Assembly: GCA_028688895.1 (NCBI GenBank)
Contig: JAQTXG010000004.1
Coordinates: forward strand, 32,438 to 96,437
DNA: 64,000 nucleotides
Direction: 5' to 3'
Origin: Candidatus Altimarinota bacterium
GTDB lineage: Bacteria; Patescibacteriota; Gracilibacteria; BD1-5; UBA6164
Shown one piece after another: positions 1-9,894 of this stretch. The notes beneath the pieces were generated by a model that saw nothing but the letters and a program-made list of their open reading frames with translations, ran no database searches and had not been told where the DNA came from. The translations under genes and the position numbers were made by a program. The first letter of the stretch is position 1. Every line of letters starts with the position of its first letter.

Positions 1-140
1 GTACTAAGGTTTTAACCCATCGGCTTTCAGCCACTTCCCTTGAAAAGGGAAGAAAGTGTTAATGGAATGTGTACTAAGGTTTTAACCCATCGGCTTTCAG
101 CCACTTCCCTTGAAAAGGGAAGAAAGTTTTAATGGAATCA
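1..140. repeat. 70-bp tandem repeat, two copies
   Basis: Two head-to-tail copies of a 70-base unit (1-70 and 71-140) differ at one position near the end. Each copy carries the hairpin CTTCCCTTGAAAAGGGAAG. The same hairpin, with a shared AACCCATC flank, recurs in the intergenic repeat at about 51512-51553, so this is a member of a dispersed repeat family and not a local accident. The window may cut into a longer array at its left edge. Confidence 0.9.
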
Positions 141-159
141 CTAAAAAAATTACAAATTA

Positions 160-226
160 CTTACCCTTTTCGCCCTTCTGAGTAAACCTACGGAGAACGG
201 GTAGTCAAAGAGGTAGGAGTCTACAA
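160..226. repeat. dispersed intergenic repeat (copy also at 60501-60569)
   Basis: This stretch shares a long, nearly identical core (TTTTCGCCCTTC, AGTAAACCTACGGAG, AACGGGTAGTCAAAGAGG) with 60501-60569, about 60 kb away. It is more GC-rich than its surroundings and has no reading frame of its own. Positions 227-261 between it and the first gene hold only AT-rich leader sequence. Confidence 0.85.
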
Positions 227-261
227 GAGAAAAAAGAATAATATTTATTTTAAAATAACAA

Positions 262-1605
262 ATGAAAAAAAATGTGTATATAAAATGATGAGAAAAAGCT
301 GGTGTTTGATTTCTGGCTTTTTCTTTGATGGAATTGATTGTACTGGTATTTATCTCGGGATTGATATGTAGTATGGTTTATTCTAGTTTTTTGGTATACT
401 CAAAAAATAATAGGGATGCGACTAGGAAAAGTGATTTGACTTATATATGACAGTGACTAGATAGTTATTTGATAAAAAATGATATATTACCTGAAAATAA
501 TTCTGGTATAGATATATTGGCAAGGTGAAATGTAGTAAATAGGCAATGATTTGTAAATAGTGATGTATTGCAAAGTATATGAATAAGTGAAAAATTGATT
601 GATCCAGATAGAAATGTGAGTTATACTTATGTAACAGATATGGATAATAAAAAATATCAATTGGTGACTCTATTAGAAAACAACTGGTTTGAAAGTGATA
701 ATGTAAACTTTGCCAAGAGATTGCCATATACTCTATGAAGTGAGTTGTGAGTATTTTTGGATATAAATGATAATACGCCTCTACAAGAAAATAGTGATGA
801 AGACATAGAATTGGAGCACAAAGTTTATGAGGACTATATAGTATATATGAATACTGATAAATATGTAACTGGAAAAGATATATGACTAGAGATGTGATAT
901 AGAATAAACCCAATAGCTACTTGTTTACATATTCTCAAAAATGGTAATGCTCATGGTGATTGAGTGTATACTATAAATCCTGATCAAATAGATAGTTTTG
1001 ATGTATACTGTGATATGACTACTGATGGTGGAGGTTGGACACTGTTTTATGCTAATAATGGTATAGAAGATTCTCCTACACAGGAAAGTTATGTAGAGAT
1101 GAGAAACAATTTAGATGATGGTGAAGAGTATGAATTGACTGATTACAGTACTGGTACCCTAGCTGGTCTCTTGGATTATAATTATTTCACTGATAATGGT
1201 GCAAAAGAAGTGCTGATGAAAAATCATGCATTGGCAGATGAAGAAAAATGGTGAAAGGTGTTTTTTGACTCAGCTGAAACACTAAACTGGGCTTTGTGAG
1301 ATCAAGTATTATGAAGTGGTATAGATAAATGTATAGATTTACCTGAATGAGCTAGTTGGTGAGTGACTAGTGATACTTGAAATGATGATTATAGTGATTT
1401 GACTCAGATGATGGCTCATGGTTGAACTAGTTGGTGAATATCACACGCGAATTATGATTGTAATGATTATGAAGCTACAAGTATATTACCACACTTATCA
1501 TTTTATGGAGCAAATAATAATACTACTGATAATAGAGCTAGAAGTAATACTTTGATTTGATGAAGTTGGTGATGAGAAAATGAGTATAGGTATTTCGTGA
1601 GATAG
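262..1605 (+). CDS. Type IV pilin-like protein with fibrinogen-like C-terminal domain
   Basis: With TGA as Gly this reads as one 447-residue protein. Residues about 10-40 form a class III/IV signal: basic start, then FLAFSLMELIVLVFISGL, the pattern of prepilins and pseudopilins with the Glu shortly after the cleavage region. The C-terminal half carries the fibrinogen-related signature FDVYCDMTTDGGGWTLF (about residues 250-270), followed by a Trp/Gly-rich segment ending GGSWGGENEYRYFVR. Fibrinogen-like domains bind glycans or N-acetyl groups, so I infer a surface-exposed, pilus-associated adhesin. Several TGA codons fall inside the gene, and the second half alone would look like a separate gene under the standard code. 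The pilin part is family-level, the fibrinogen motif is clear, and the ligand is unknown. Confidence 0.85.
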
Positions 1606-1667
1606 TATTTACATTTAAAAGTTTTAGTATATAATACATTTACTAAAACTTTTTTATTTGGGAGGAT

Positions 1668-1829
1668 ATGATGGATGAGATAAATTGGAGTTTTTTGCTG
1701 GGTATGGTGATTGTGATTTTTGTTGTATCATATTGGAAAGAAAAGGATTTAGTCACCGGAACTATGAGAGGAGCATTTATATCAGTTGTTGCAATGGCAA
1801 TTATGTTGTCTGTGCAAATATTTGTGTAA
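1668..1829 (+). CDS. Small two-helix membrane protein, unknown
   Basis: The 53-residue protein starts at an ATG-ATG pair preceded by GGAGG, an unusually good ribosome binding site for this genome. It has two hydrophobic helices (about residues 8-22 and 34-53) joined by a short charged loop (SYWKEKD). It contains no TGA codon. It lies 62 bases after the pilin-like gene on the same strand and ends just before a strong terminator, so the two may share a transcript. I do not recognise the family; size and topology would suit a small holin-like or accessory membrane peptide, but nothing proves that. Confidence 0.65.
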   Translation: MMDEINWSFLLGMVIVIFVVSYWKEKDLVTGTMRGAFISVVAMAIMLSVQIFV

Positions 1830-1837
1830 ATGCTGTT

Positions 1838-1877
1838 AAAAAAAGAACGATTTGGTTAAATCGTTCTTTTACTTTAT
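1838..1877. terminator. Bidirectional terminator, left copy of the pair flanking ATPase 1
   Basis: AAAGAACGATTT / AAATCGTTCTTT hairpin with A-run and T-run on either side. The 38 bases 1840-1877 are repeated at 3216-3253 with only two loop differences (GG versus AA). The copy includes the last codons and stop of the lipase gene (read on the minus strand ATAAAGTAA), although that gene ends at the other copy. Confidence 0.9.
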
Positions 1878-1885
1878 CATTAATT

Positions 1886-3112
1886 TTATACTTCAGATAT
1901 AAAATCTATAAAATTTATTATTTCAAAATTGTTATTTTCTTCTATGGTTACTTTTTTATCAAAATAAACTAAAATGTTTTTTTGTTTATTATCTGAAAAT
2001 ACACTTATTTCCCTTTTCAAATTGTCACTATTTAACTCATAACATACTTGTATATTTGTCTCTATTTCTGGTATATAAAAATCTATCTCACCTCAATTTT
2101 TCTTGAAATAAACTTTTTCATATTTTTTAATTAGTTCAATAAAAACCATATTTTCAAATGATTGTCATATATTTTCTTTGTGTCAAAGTATTTTATTGAA
2201 TCACATATTGTACAAAAAAGGTTTTTTTGCAGCTTTTGGATTGTAATAATTTTCTATTTCATAAACATAAAATATATTCTTTATGTATTCATAATATTCA
2301 TATAATGTCGTTTTTCAAACCTTTATATTTAGTGATTTTAATTCATTGTAAATTTTACTAATATTGAGTGTTTTTGTAAACGAATTAGTAATACTTTTCA
2401 ATATATATTTAAGTGAATATTCATTATCTATTTTGTATCTTTCTATTAAATCTTTATATATAAGTACATCTAAATATGTCTTCAAATTATCTATTTTAAA
2501 TAGATTATTAGTAGATAACAATATTTCAGGAAATGATCAATATTCTAGTATGTCATTGAATGTATTTTTTACCTTTGCTAATTCTTGTGTAGCATAATAT
2601 TTTTTGAACTCTATATTTTTAAATCTCAATGCTTCTTTAAAAGTGAGAGGAAAAACTTTGTATTCAAATACTCTTCATCTGAAATGTGTACTCAGCTCTG
2701 ATGATAATAGCTTTGAATTACTTCCACTTAAAAATATCTTGTATCATAGGTTGTATAATGATAGTACAAACTCTTTGAAGTTTTGTATATCTTGTATCTC
2801 ATCAAAGACAAAAAATGGTTCCAAATCTGGATATATTTCTTTGAAATCAAGCAATAATATTTTATAATCTATTATTTCTCATGTATTTAATGAAAAATCT
2901 ATAAATACAACTTGTTCAAGTTTTATTTTATTTAATAGTATTAATTCTTTTATAAAATCAATCATTAAAAAAGTTTTTCAAACCCTTCTAGGTCATATAA
3001 AACTAACTATTTTATTTAAAACTAATAAATCATCATAAAAAATATAATCTCTTTTAATTGTATTTATATCTTTTATCAATACCTGATTATCTAATATTAA
3101 TTGTTTAAACAT
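1886..3112 (-). CDS. AAA ATPase with DUF4143 domain (cassette 1)
   Basis: About 408 residues. The N-terminal ATPase domain has Walker A GPRRVGKTF (about residues 40-48; the first Gly is TGA) and Walker B FFVFDEIQ, then the LSGSNSKLLSSELSTHFRGR segment typical of the AAA_14/DUF4143 family. The C-terminal half has GGEIDFYI, the PD-(D/E)xK-like motif of DUF4143. I chose the ATG giving MFKQLILDNQ; an upstream in-frame ATG at 3184 would add 24 Tyr/Ile-rich residues that do not look like the family. The gene lies between two direct copies of one terminator, in the gap between two convergent genes. A second gene of this family at 53355-54596 sits in exactly the same kind of place. Family assignment is firm; the cellular role of these ATPases is poorly known. 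Confidence 0.88.
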
Positions 3113-3215
3113 ACTTGTATGTAAGTATAAAATATAATATAATGTATCTATATATAAGTATATATTAAAATAATTATAATGCAAATATATAAAAATAATT
3201 GTTTTTTGATAAGCT

Positions 3216-3253
3216 AAAAAGAACGATTTAATTAAATCGTTCTTTTACTTTAT
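3216..3253. terminator. Bidirectional terminator, right copy (overlaps lipase stop)
   Basis: Same 38-base element as 1840-1877, here with AA in the loop. It contains the stop codon and last two codons of the lipase gene and would terminate that gene. Before the ATPase was inserted, one copy probably served both the lipase gene and the small protein gene at 1668-1829. Confidence 0.88.
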
Positions 3254-5650
3254 ATACTCTATTATCATATCTATCAAAAAGTTTACTTTTTCATTGTTTG
3301 CGTATTTTGGATTTTTTGATTCTTTGAATTTGATTAGATTTTTTTTCAGTTTTTGTTTTTTGGCTTTTGTGTATTTCTTGTCTAGGATTTCGTATAGTTT
3401 TATCAATATATCGTGGTATTTTTCGCTAAGTTCTACTTTTTTGAGTGCAGTTGATACTTCTGTATCTGTTAGTTTGTAGTTGGCTTTGTTTCAGTCTATA
3501 TCTACTAGATAATTTTCTACTACTCATTTTTTGGCTGTTCAGGCTATTACAAAAGAAGCTGTTTCATCTGTATATCCTGTACTTGTAGTATCTGGATTTG
3601 TCTTTATCTCGTTTAACACTATATGGTATTCTCAATCCCCTGTTCCATAGCTATGGATTTTGTTCATTATTTTTCCGGTACCTGTTCTAGGTATTAGGAA
3701 AAACTCTGGTTCGTTTGATCATTCAGTATCTCCACTAGTCCATGCTCATGGGATTTCATTTACTATTTTTCAGGTTTCTGGGTCTATTCATATCTTTCTA
3801 CCTTGTTCATCTTCTATTATTAAATTGATTGGTGAGAGGATTTCGTAGCGGAGAAGAGAGTCTAATTGTCATAAATCTCACGTGAAATTTAGACTGATTC
3901 TATCGTAGTTGTCTTTGTTTCTATTACTTAGATAATTTTTGATATCTGAATCAGAAAATAATTGTTTATAGTTCTTTTCAAATTTGTTATCCAAATTTGA
4001 ATCGTTCATCAATCATACTGTTGAGTATGTTGAAACAGGTACTTTTCATACTGGTGTAGTAGCTTTTGTAATTGTCGTTTTTGTATCTCTATAATCCAGA
4101 TATCATATGTATTTGTATAGTAATTCTTGTTCTTTTTTTAAATTTACGGCTACTTCCTTTGAATTTAAAATTGTATTTCAGGTAATTCTATCTAATACTT
4201 TAATTGCTGTTAAAATAGGCATTTTTGTATGACTACATAATTCTTTATCTACTTCTCACAATTTTAATACCAATCAATTTTCAGTATTTATTCATTTTGT
4301 GTCGTCATAACATTTGATTTGTTCTGATTTAAATTTACTATTATCTTTTATGATTTCGTCTGTATCATTTGTAGATAATAACAAATTGTTAGTTGGTACA
4401 GTTCAATCTCATCACAATCATGAATAATTTTTCAATATTTTTCATATAGAGTATATTCAAAATTTTATACTAAAATAATATTTGTCATATATATCTAATC
4501 ATTTATATGTATTTGTATGATCAGGAGTAGTGATACCATACAATCAAGTATTATATTCTTTTGGTATATCAAATCAAACTATATTGTTTACATCTCATTC
4601 ATTTCATGTGATATCTGAATAATACATAGTATACTTTCAAGATATATTTCAAAACATATTATTTATGCTTGATTTTTTGTTTAATTCTTCTAGAAAACTA
4701 TTTTGTGGATATATATTTTTATCCATTTTTTTTCAATCTCTTTCTAGATATAACAATTTATCATTGAATTTATTTGTATTTCATATATCTGGTAATAATT
4801 GTCAAATAGTGACTATTCATTTTGGTATGGATTCTTTAAAACCATGTAATATTTCATATAATCACAAATCAAAAGTAACTCATAACTGTCATTTTAATAA
4901 TACTGATTTAGTAAATCATTCTGTTTTTTCTAAATCTCATTTTTCCCATATGATAAAGCTTTTTGGTGCTCCTCTATTTGGAGTAGCAATGGTTATAAAT
5001 TGATTTACTCTCGTGAAATTGTCACAATCATTGTTTTTGAAATATTTCAATTGTCAATTTGCTCTTTGTTTACTATTATAGTATGCTATATATTCACTTT
5101 CATCTGCACACATATCTGATAACATAGCACGAGCTACTAGTCATCACATAGAGTGTCATATAATGTTTACTGTTCAGATATCACATCAGTTTTCTTGCTC
5201 GTATTTTTCTCTGATTTGTAATATGAGGTTGCTAAGTAGTTTTGCTGTCACTTTGTTGTCTTTTTTCCAGTCATATCAAAATAGATAAAGTGATTGTTTT
5301 GGGTTTCAGTCTATATATGTCTCAAATTGGTCTTTGTAAAACACATCTCTGATACTATATCAGTTTTGTTTGAATGTATAGAACAATGTATCATAAGAAT
5401 GAGTAATAGGATCGGGAATCCATCTCTTGGTTTTTGACTCATTGTATCACTCTTCACTATACCATGATGCTAGTATTCATGGGATAAATATAGTAGGGAT
5501 ATCTGATTGTTTGAAATCCTTGCATTTGTTGCTTCAAAAGCTAAGCACAAAGCTTTCATCATCTGTAAGTGGTCAGTAGCTTTGAGTGTAGGCGCTTAAA
5601 CTACTAGTATTTAATATTATCAATAATAAAATTGATATGAATTTTTTCAT
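3245..5650 (-). CDS. Secreted lipase/esterase, alpha/beta hydrolase
   Basis: 801 residues. An N-terminal signal peptide (basic MKK, hydrophobic core to about residue 20, ending SLSA) shows export. The nucleophile elbow GHSMGG (about 165-170, Ser168) follows a strand VNII; both glycines after Met are TGA. Upstream, IPTIFIPGILASWY gives the oxyanion-hole region seen in LCAT/PGAP1-type and triacylglycerol lipases, and HDCGGDGTVP (about residue 420) fits the Asp/Gly segment before the second half. The last 350 residues are an extra domain of unknown type ending in a Lys-rich helical stretch. I infer a lipid-degrading enzyme acting outside the cytoplasm, sensible for an organism that takes lipids from a host. 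Substrate cannot be read from sequence. It follows the membrane gene at 5661-6539 by 10 bases and is probably co-transcribed with it. Confidence 0.87.
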
Positions 5651-5660
5651 GGCTTGGTAT

Positions 5661-6539
5661 TTAGTAATAATATATTTTGTAATTAATTTCTGTGATTTTT
5701 TCTAGTGTTTCTCTTATTTCATTATCTAAATTTCACCAATAAAGTTGTGATTCATCATTATTTTTAAAATTTAATTTTGTTCATTCTTCAAGTTTTGTTT
5801 TTATATAATTAATTAATGTTAAGAATTTTTGATTATTAGTTTTTTCTGACATTATATTTAAATAATTTTCATTACTCCAATTTCATAATAATATTCTTCA
5901 GTAAAATGTGACATCATTATATTTTTCAACTATTTTTTCTAATCAAAAATTTTCTGCTCATTTATATGTTAGGTAGTACATGTACCACATATTTTTTTTG
6001 TTTGCATAATCAAAGGCTATTCAATATTCTTCTGCTGTTTTGAAATTTATCACATATTGTCATTCACATAAATCTCTCCTATATAATCTTCTGAAACGAA
6101 AATCATCTATACTATCATCACAATATTTTCACATCTTTTCTAGATATAAATCCATATTTGTTAGATTTCAATCTCTGTCTGTATATGAGTATTCTCAAAA
6201 TCTGTAAAAATAAAAATCTGGTGATATAATGTAAAATAAAGGAAATCCAATAAATCATAGCAGAAGTACAATAATAGATAGTTTTATTTTTGTTATTTTA
6301 TCTTGTATTTTTCTCAATTTAATGATTAAAATAACTGAAATAATAAATAATAATATAGATATGTAACCTGCATTGGTCCATGAATATTCAAAATTTGGTA
6401 TTACACATATATCTATAAATCCTCCAGATGAACAAACAAAATTTGCTCAAAACATAAATAATTTATAAATGAAAAATAATCAAAATAGAGATGTAATAAT
6501 CACTATCCATTTATAATTGTTTTCTAAAAAGTTTTTCAT
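5661..6539 (-). CDS. Multi-pass membrane protein, unknown, upstream of lipase
   Basis: 292 residues. Three hydrophobic segments occupy the first ~110 residues (about 11-32, 56-75 and 86-105), followed by a soluble, Tyr/Asn/Asp-rich region to the end (IYYY). Several glycines are TGA. The stop lies 10 bases before the lipase start, on the same strand, which suggests a two-gene operon and perhaps a joint role at the envelope. I do not recognise a family. Positions 6540-6668 upstream are AT-rich and hold no gene; a promoter is expected there, but I see no confident -35/-10 pair. Confidence 0.7.
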
Positions 6540-6668
6540 GCTCGTTTTTTTAGGTTTTAAAATACTATTTTAGTATATTTATTTTTGTTTATTTCGGTAA
6601 ACATTTTTAGTATATTTATGTCATATTAATATAACATTAATATTTGAGGGGAAAAATATTTTTTGCAT

Positions 6669-6703
6669 AAAAAAACTCCGAGTAAAATTTTTACTTGGAG
6701 TCT
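6669..6703. terminator. Terminator after broken toxin gene
   Basis: ACTCCGAGTAAA / TTTACTTGGAGT hairpin with one mismatch, flanked by A-rich and T-rich runs. It lies directly behind the minus-strand toxin-antitoxin remnant (stop at 6703). Confidence 0.8.
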
Positions 6704-6993
6704 TAAATTGATTTTAGTTTATTTTTTATCACTTCATAATTATGATTATTAACATCAAAAATTATAAATATGCCATTTTCTTTTCTCAGATATGCTCTAT
6801 AATGAATATCAATTCTAAATTAATAAAAAATAATTCACTTTTTACACTCAATTTTCTCAAAATTTAATGATTTATCAAAAATTCACATTTCTAATTTAGA
6901 TATTTGTTTTAAAAATTTTTTTCTAATTAAAAACTTATCTAACAAATCATAAATAAATTCTAATACTTTTATTTTTATAGATTTATTATTCAT
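6703..6993 (-). pseudogene. RelE-like toxin gene interrupted by an in-frame TAA
   Basis: The frame runs 97 codons from an ATG that overlaps the antitoxin by 8 bases, but codon 58 is TAA (6820-6822). Before it: basic, helical RelE-like sequence with KKGIIFY; after it: FRIDIHYRAYLRKENG and GIFIIFDVNNHN, which matches the conserved RxHYR/Y and beta-strand core of RelE/phage-Gp49-type toxins. The downstream part stays in frame to a normal stop. A single G-to-T change of GAA would give this TAA and would restore EFRIDIHYR. TAA is not known to be recoded in these bacteria, so I read this as a recently inactivated toxin. A 57-residue truncated product could still be made. Confidence 0.7.
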
Positions 6994-7183
6994 ATGACTT
7001 AATAAAATTTTTAATAAAAGATTCAGGTAATCAGTTTTTTTTCATATCTGATGCTATTTCATATTCATTATCTATGTTTGAATTAGGAAAATTATTTTTG
7101 GAAAAATCTTCTATAAACGATGCAAAATTATCAAAATTGTATTTAGATAATTTTATATCATCTTTTATATTTATTGTTGTCAT
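6986..7183 (-). CDS. Small antitoxin-like protein
   Basis: 65 residues, acidic and Asn/Asp-rich (IEDFSKNNFPNSNIDNEY), ending FIKSYE. It precedes and overlaps the RelE-like frame, the order antitoxin-then-toxin of type II modules. One Gly is TGA. No DNA-binding motif is obvious. The name rests mainly on its position. Confidence 0.6.
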
Positions 7184-7285
7184 ATTTTTAAATTTATAAT
7201 TTTAATAAATCTATTATAAAAATTTGTTTAAAATATACAAGTACAACTTGTTAATTGTATAATTATTGTATTTTGTCAATCTTTT

Positions 7286-9541
7286 TTAAATTATCGGCTC
7301 TGCGAAGTCACTTACCTTTTGGATTACATCTTTGTGTTCTGCAAATACTTCTTTTTTGGCTTCTGCCATACTTCTACAGTATTTTCATCTAGAAACATCG
7401 TACAATTTTTTGATGTATTCTGGACTAGTATGAGAGTCTGGTACATAAACACTTTTTAGTGAAAATGGGTCTTTTACTTGTCATTTTACTAGTAGTTTAC
7501 AATAAAACTCTCTCTGATTTAAGTTTGCTAAATCATATGCTCATAAAAATGGATCAAAGTGTTTTTCCATATATAGTGCGTCTTCACTAGATATTCTGAA
7601 ACTCACTAGTGTACCTACATTACCAAACAATGCATCTGAGATATTATCTGGGATTTGTTTGATAAATTGGTGAGCTACTGCTAGACTTAGTCAGTATTTT
7701 CTGGCTTCTGATAGTATCTCGTTGAAAGTTTCTGTTGCGAAGTTTTGAAACTCGTCTACGTATAGGAAAAATGGCGTTCTGGTTTCTTTTCCAGTACCTT
7801 GTCTACCCATCGCAGCTTGAAAAATCTTGGTAACAAACATAGCTCATAGAAATCACATGATTTCTTCTTGGAGTTTTCATTTCGGTAATTTTACTAGCAA
7901 AATCTTGCTTTGGTCCATCATCTCTCTGAAATCTAGTTTGTTTTCATGACTGGCAAATATGTTTTTCAATATATCTATAGATAGGATTTGTCATACTTTG
8001 TTCAATATCGGCATAATGGCTTCTGTATTGAATTGTTGACTCCATCCTGCAAACTCGTTGGTCCAGAAATTTCTAACAACATCATCGTTTATAGCATCTA
8101 TCATATCGTATCTGAAGTCTTTGTCAGTCAAAGCTCTGATTATATCAAAAAGTGTAGAATTTGGTTTATCTAGAAGTGCTAGAAATATCATTCTCAGTAC
8201 ATGTTCTAGCTTCGGATTCCAGTTACTACCAAAAAATTTCTTGAAAATATCTATAAATCATTTGGCAAGTACTTGTTTTGATTCTGTAGATTTTACATCT
8301 AGTGGATTGAAACAAAATGGAAATTTTTCATCTGTAGGATCAAAGATAATTACATCTTTCATCCTGTGTTCTGGTATATGTTCTATAATATCTTCTATCA
8401 AATCTCCATGCGGATCTATAACTCAAAGTCATTTTCATTGTTTCAAATCATCTATCATCAAACTAGTCAAAAATCTAGACTTACCAGTACCAGTTTTACC
8501 TACCACATATAGATGTCTCAGTCTGTCTTCATCATGGATTCAAACAGGTATTTTTGTAGATCTATAATCACTTGTACCTACTATGTTTACATCACGAGGG
8601 TAGTTTATAGCTACTCTTTCACCATTTTCTAGTACTGTATAGTCAAAAATAGGAGCTCCTATTGGAAGTGCTAATTTTTTTGATGTAACTTTTAGTAGTG
8701 ATGTTTCATTTTTTGGTCTGTTTGGAAAATGAAATAGACTAGATAATTCTTCTGAACTATACATGTATTTTGAAAATTTTACTCCTGAAATAGTACCATT
8801 TTTTATGCTATCTATATCATCGTGGATTTTTAGGTTGAACTCGTTTAGTGGATAGTTTTTAAAAACTGTAAAATTGTTGAAAAATGCTTTTAATTTTCAC
8901 TCTGCTCTTTGTTTGTTTTCTGATTGAACTACTATGTATACTTTTGTTTCAAATAGGTCTTGTTCTAGTTTGTGCTGAAAATATTTATCTCATAAGTCTT
9001 TCCAACCATTTGAGATTTTGTTGTTGAATAGGTATTTGAAAAATCTGAATAATAATTTGATTTTGAACCATTTGTATGAAAGTTTTGACATGATGAAAAA
9101 TTTGAAACTCTCTCAAACTATAGGTTTCATCTCTATAAAAACTCAGATCTTGTCTTTGATTATTCAAAAATTTTCAAAGCTTCTAAATAAGTTGAATGCA
9201 AATTCTGTATGATCTGTAGTAGAATATTTAAATGGATAAAACCAACTATTTTCTAGTTGCAATTCTCAAACTATTGTCCTATCTATATCATATTCCCATA
9301 CTCATTTATCATCTGGTACTATTTGAAATTCGTTGAAGTAACTATAAAACTGTGACTCAAAAGCTCAATATGTAGCATCATCACTTGTGAGACTATAAAA
9401 AATCTCTCAACCAGAGTAATTTAAACCTAGAGTGATTTCTCTGTTCTCTAGAGTTTTACCTATGTCTTGAAAGAATTCTTTTACATATTGTTTCCCTTTT
9501 TCATAACTATGGTAGACTTTGATTAAATAAGTGCTTTTCAT
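7286..9541 (-). CDS. VirD4/TraD-like type IV secretion/conjugation ATPase
   Basis: 751 residues. The first ~250 residues are an N-terminal region of unknown fold, with a basic hydrophobic stretch (KLSYKWFKIKLLFRFFKYLF, about 150-170) that could sit on the membrane. The motor domain starts near residue 320 with Walker A VVGKTGTGKSRF, then GVIDPHGDL, IIFDPTDEKFPFCFNPL and Walker B FFLYVDEFQNF, followed by LSEARKYGLSLAVAHQF. This set is characteristic of the DUF87/TraM-recognition coupling-ATPase proteins widespread in CPR genomes. It should be a hexameric ATP-driven motor that pulls DNA or protein to a membrane channel. No other conjugation gene is present here. The start is the only ATG near the 5' end and has no clear Shine-Dalgarno sequence. 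Confidence 0.85.
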
Positions 9542-9658
9542 CAATATAAGTAAGTAAACGAATATATATGAAGTTATTATATATTTTTTTTTCTAAATTA
9601 CAAATTTTTATTGACTTTTTTGTTTTTTATTGTGTAGTTATATTATTTTATCTAAATC

Positions 9659-9769
9659 TTAATCACATTTTGATTCTATCCAGCCAGTAAGCTCTTTTTC
9701 TAAATCTCTGAAATCTGAGTCATTTCTTTTTTGTTTTATCTTGTCTTCCCAGTGTTTAAGATTGTGCAT
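9659..9769 (-). pseudogene. Deletion relic of a family-2 array gene
   Basis: The first 27 codons (MHNLKHWEDKIKQKR, then FRDLEKEL) match the N-terminus of family-2 genes such as 30597-32081. Directly after, the DNA matches the other end of the family: read one frame over it gives YWLDRIKMGLRFR and stop, against HWLDRIKMGFKFK. The whole middle (about 1.4 kb) is missing, and the reading frame closes after 36 residues. A short peptide may still be made. The array therefore loses members as well as gaining them. Confidence 0.75.
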
Positions 9770-9804
9770 AAGTATCAAATTAAAATGTATTATTTAAATT
9801 ATAA

Positions 9805-9832
9805 AAAAGTTTTGTCGTATGACAAAACTTTT
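9805..9832. terminator. Terminator of array gene at 9895-11637
   Basis: Perfect AAAAGTTTTGTC / GACAAAACTTTT hairpin. Near copies follow other array genes at 22273-22299, 37043-37069 and 35439-35465, so it is part of the duplicated unit. Confidence 0.85.
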
Positions 9833-9837
9833 AATAT

Positions 9838-9894
9838 ATTTCTTTGTTGTAGCAATTTTCATACTTCTTCGCTGAAGCTTCGAAGTACACAGCA
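9838..9894 (-). repeat. Duplicated 3' tail of a family-1 gene
   Basis: Directly downstream of the stop at 9895, the minus strand contains a second copy of the gene's end: YENCYNKEIY and stop, separated from the first by a short palindrome (CTTCGCTGAAGCTTCGAAG). The same arrangement occurs at 22305-22416, 28681-28745 and 32104-32167. Confidence 0.7.

Noticed and set aside
262-1605. Many short open frames that look like broken genes or pseudogenes
   Set aside because: They result from reading TGA as stop. With TGA as Gly the genes are continuous, with motifs running through the TGA sites.
6703-6993. TAA as a recoded sense codon
   Set aside because: All other genes in the window end at TAA or TAG; only this one has an internal TAA, so a mutation is the simpler explanation.
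8058-8567. A long plus-strand open frame over the VirD4/TraD-like gene
   Set aside because: It is the shadow of the minus-strand gene, which carries the Walker motifs and continues beyond it.
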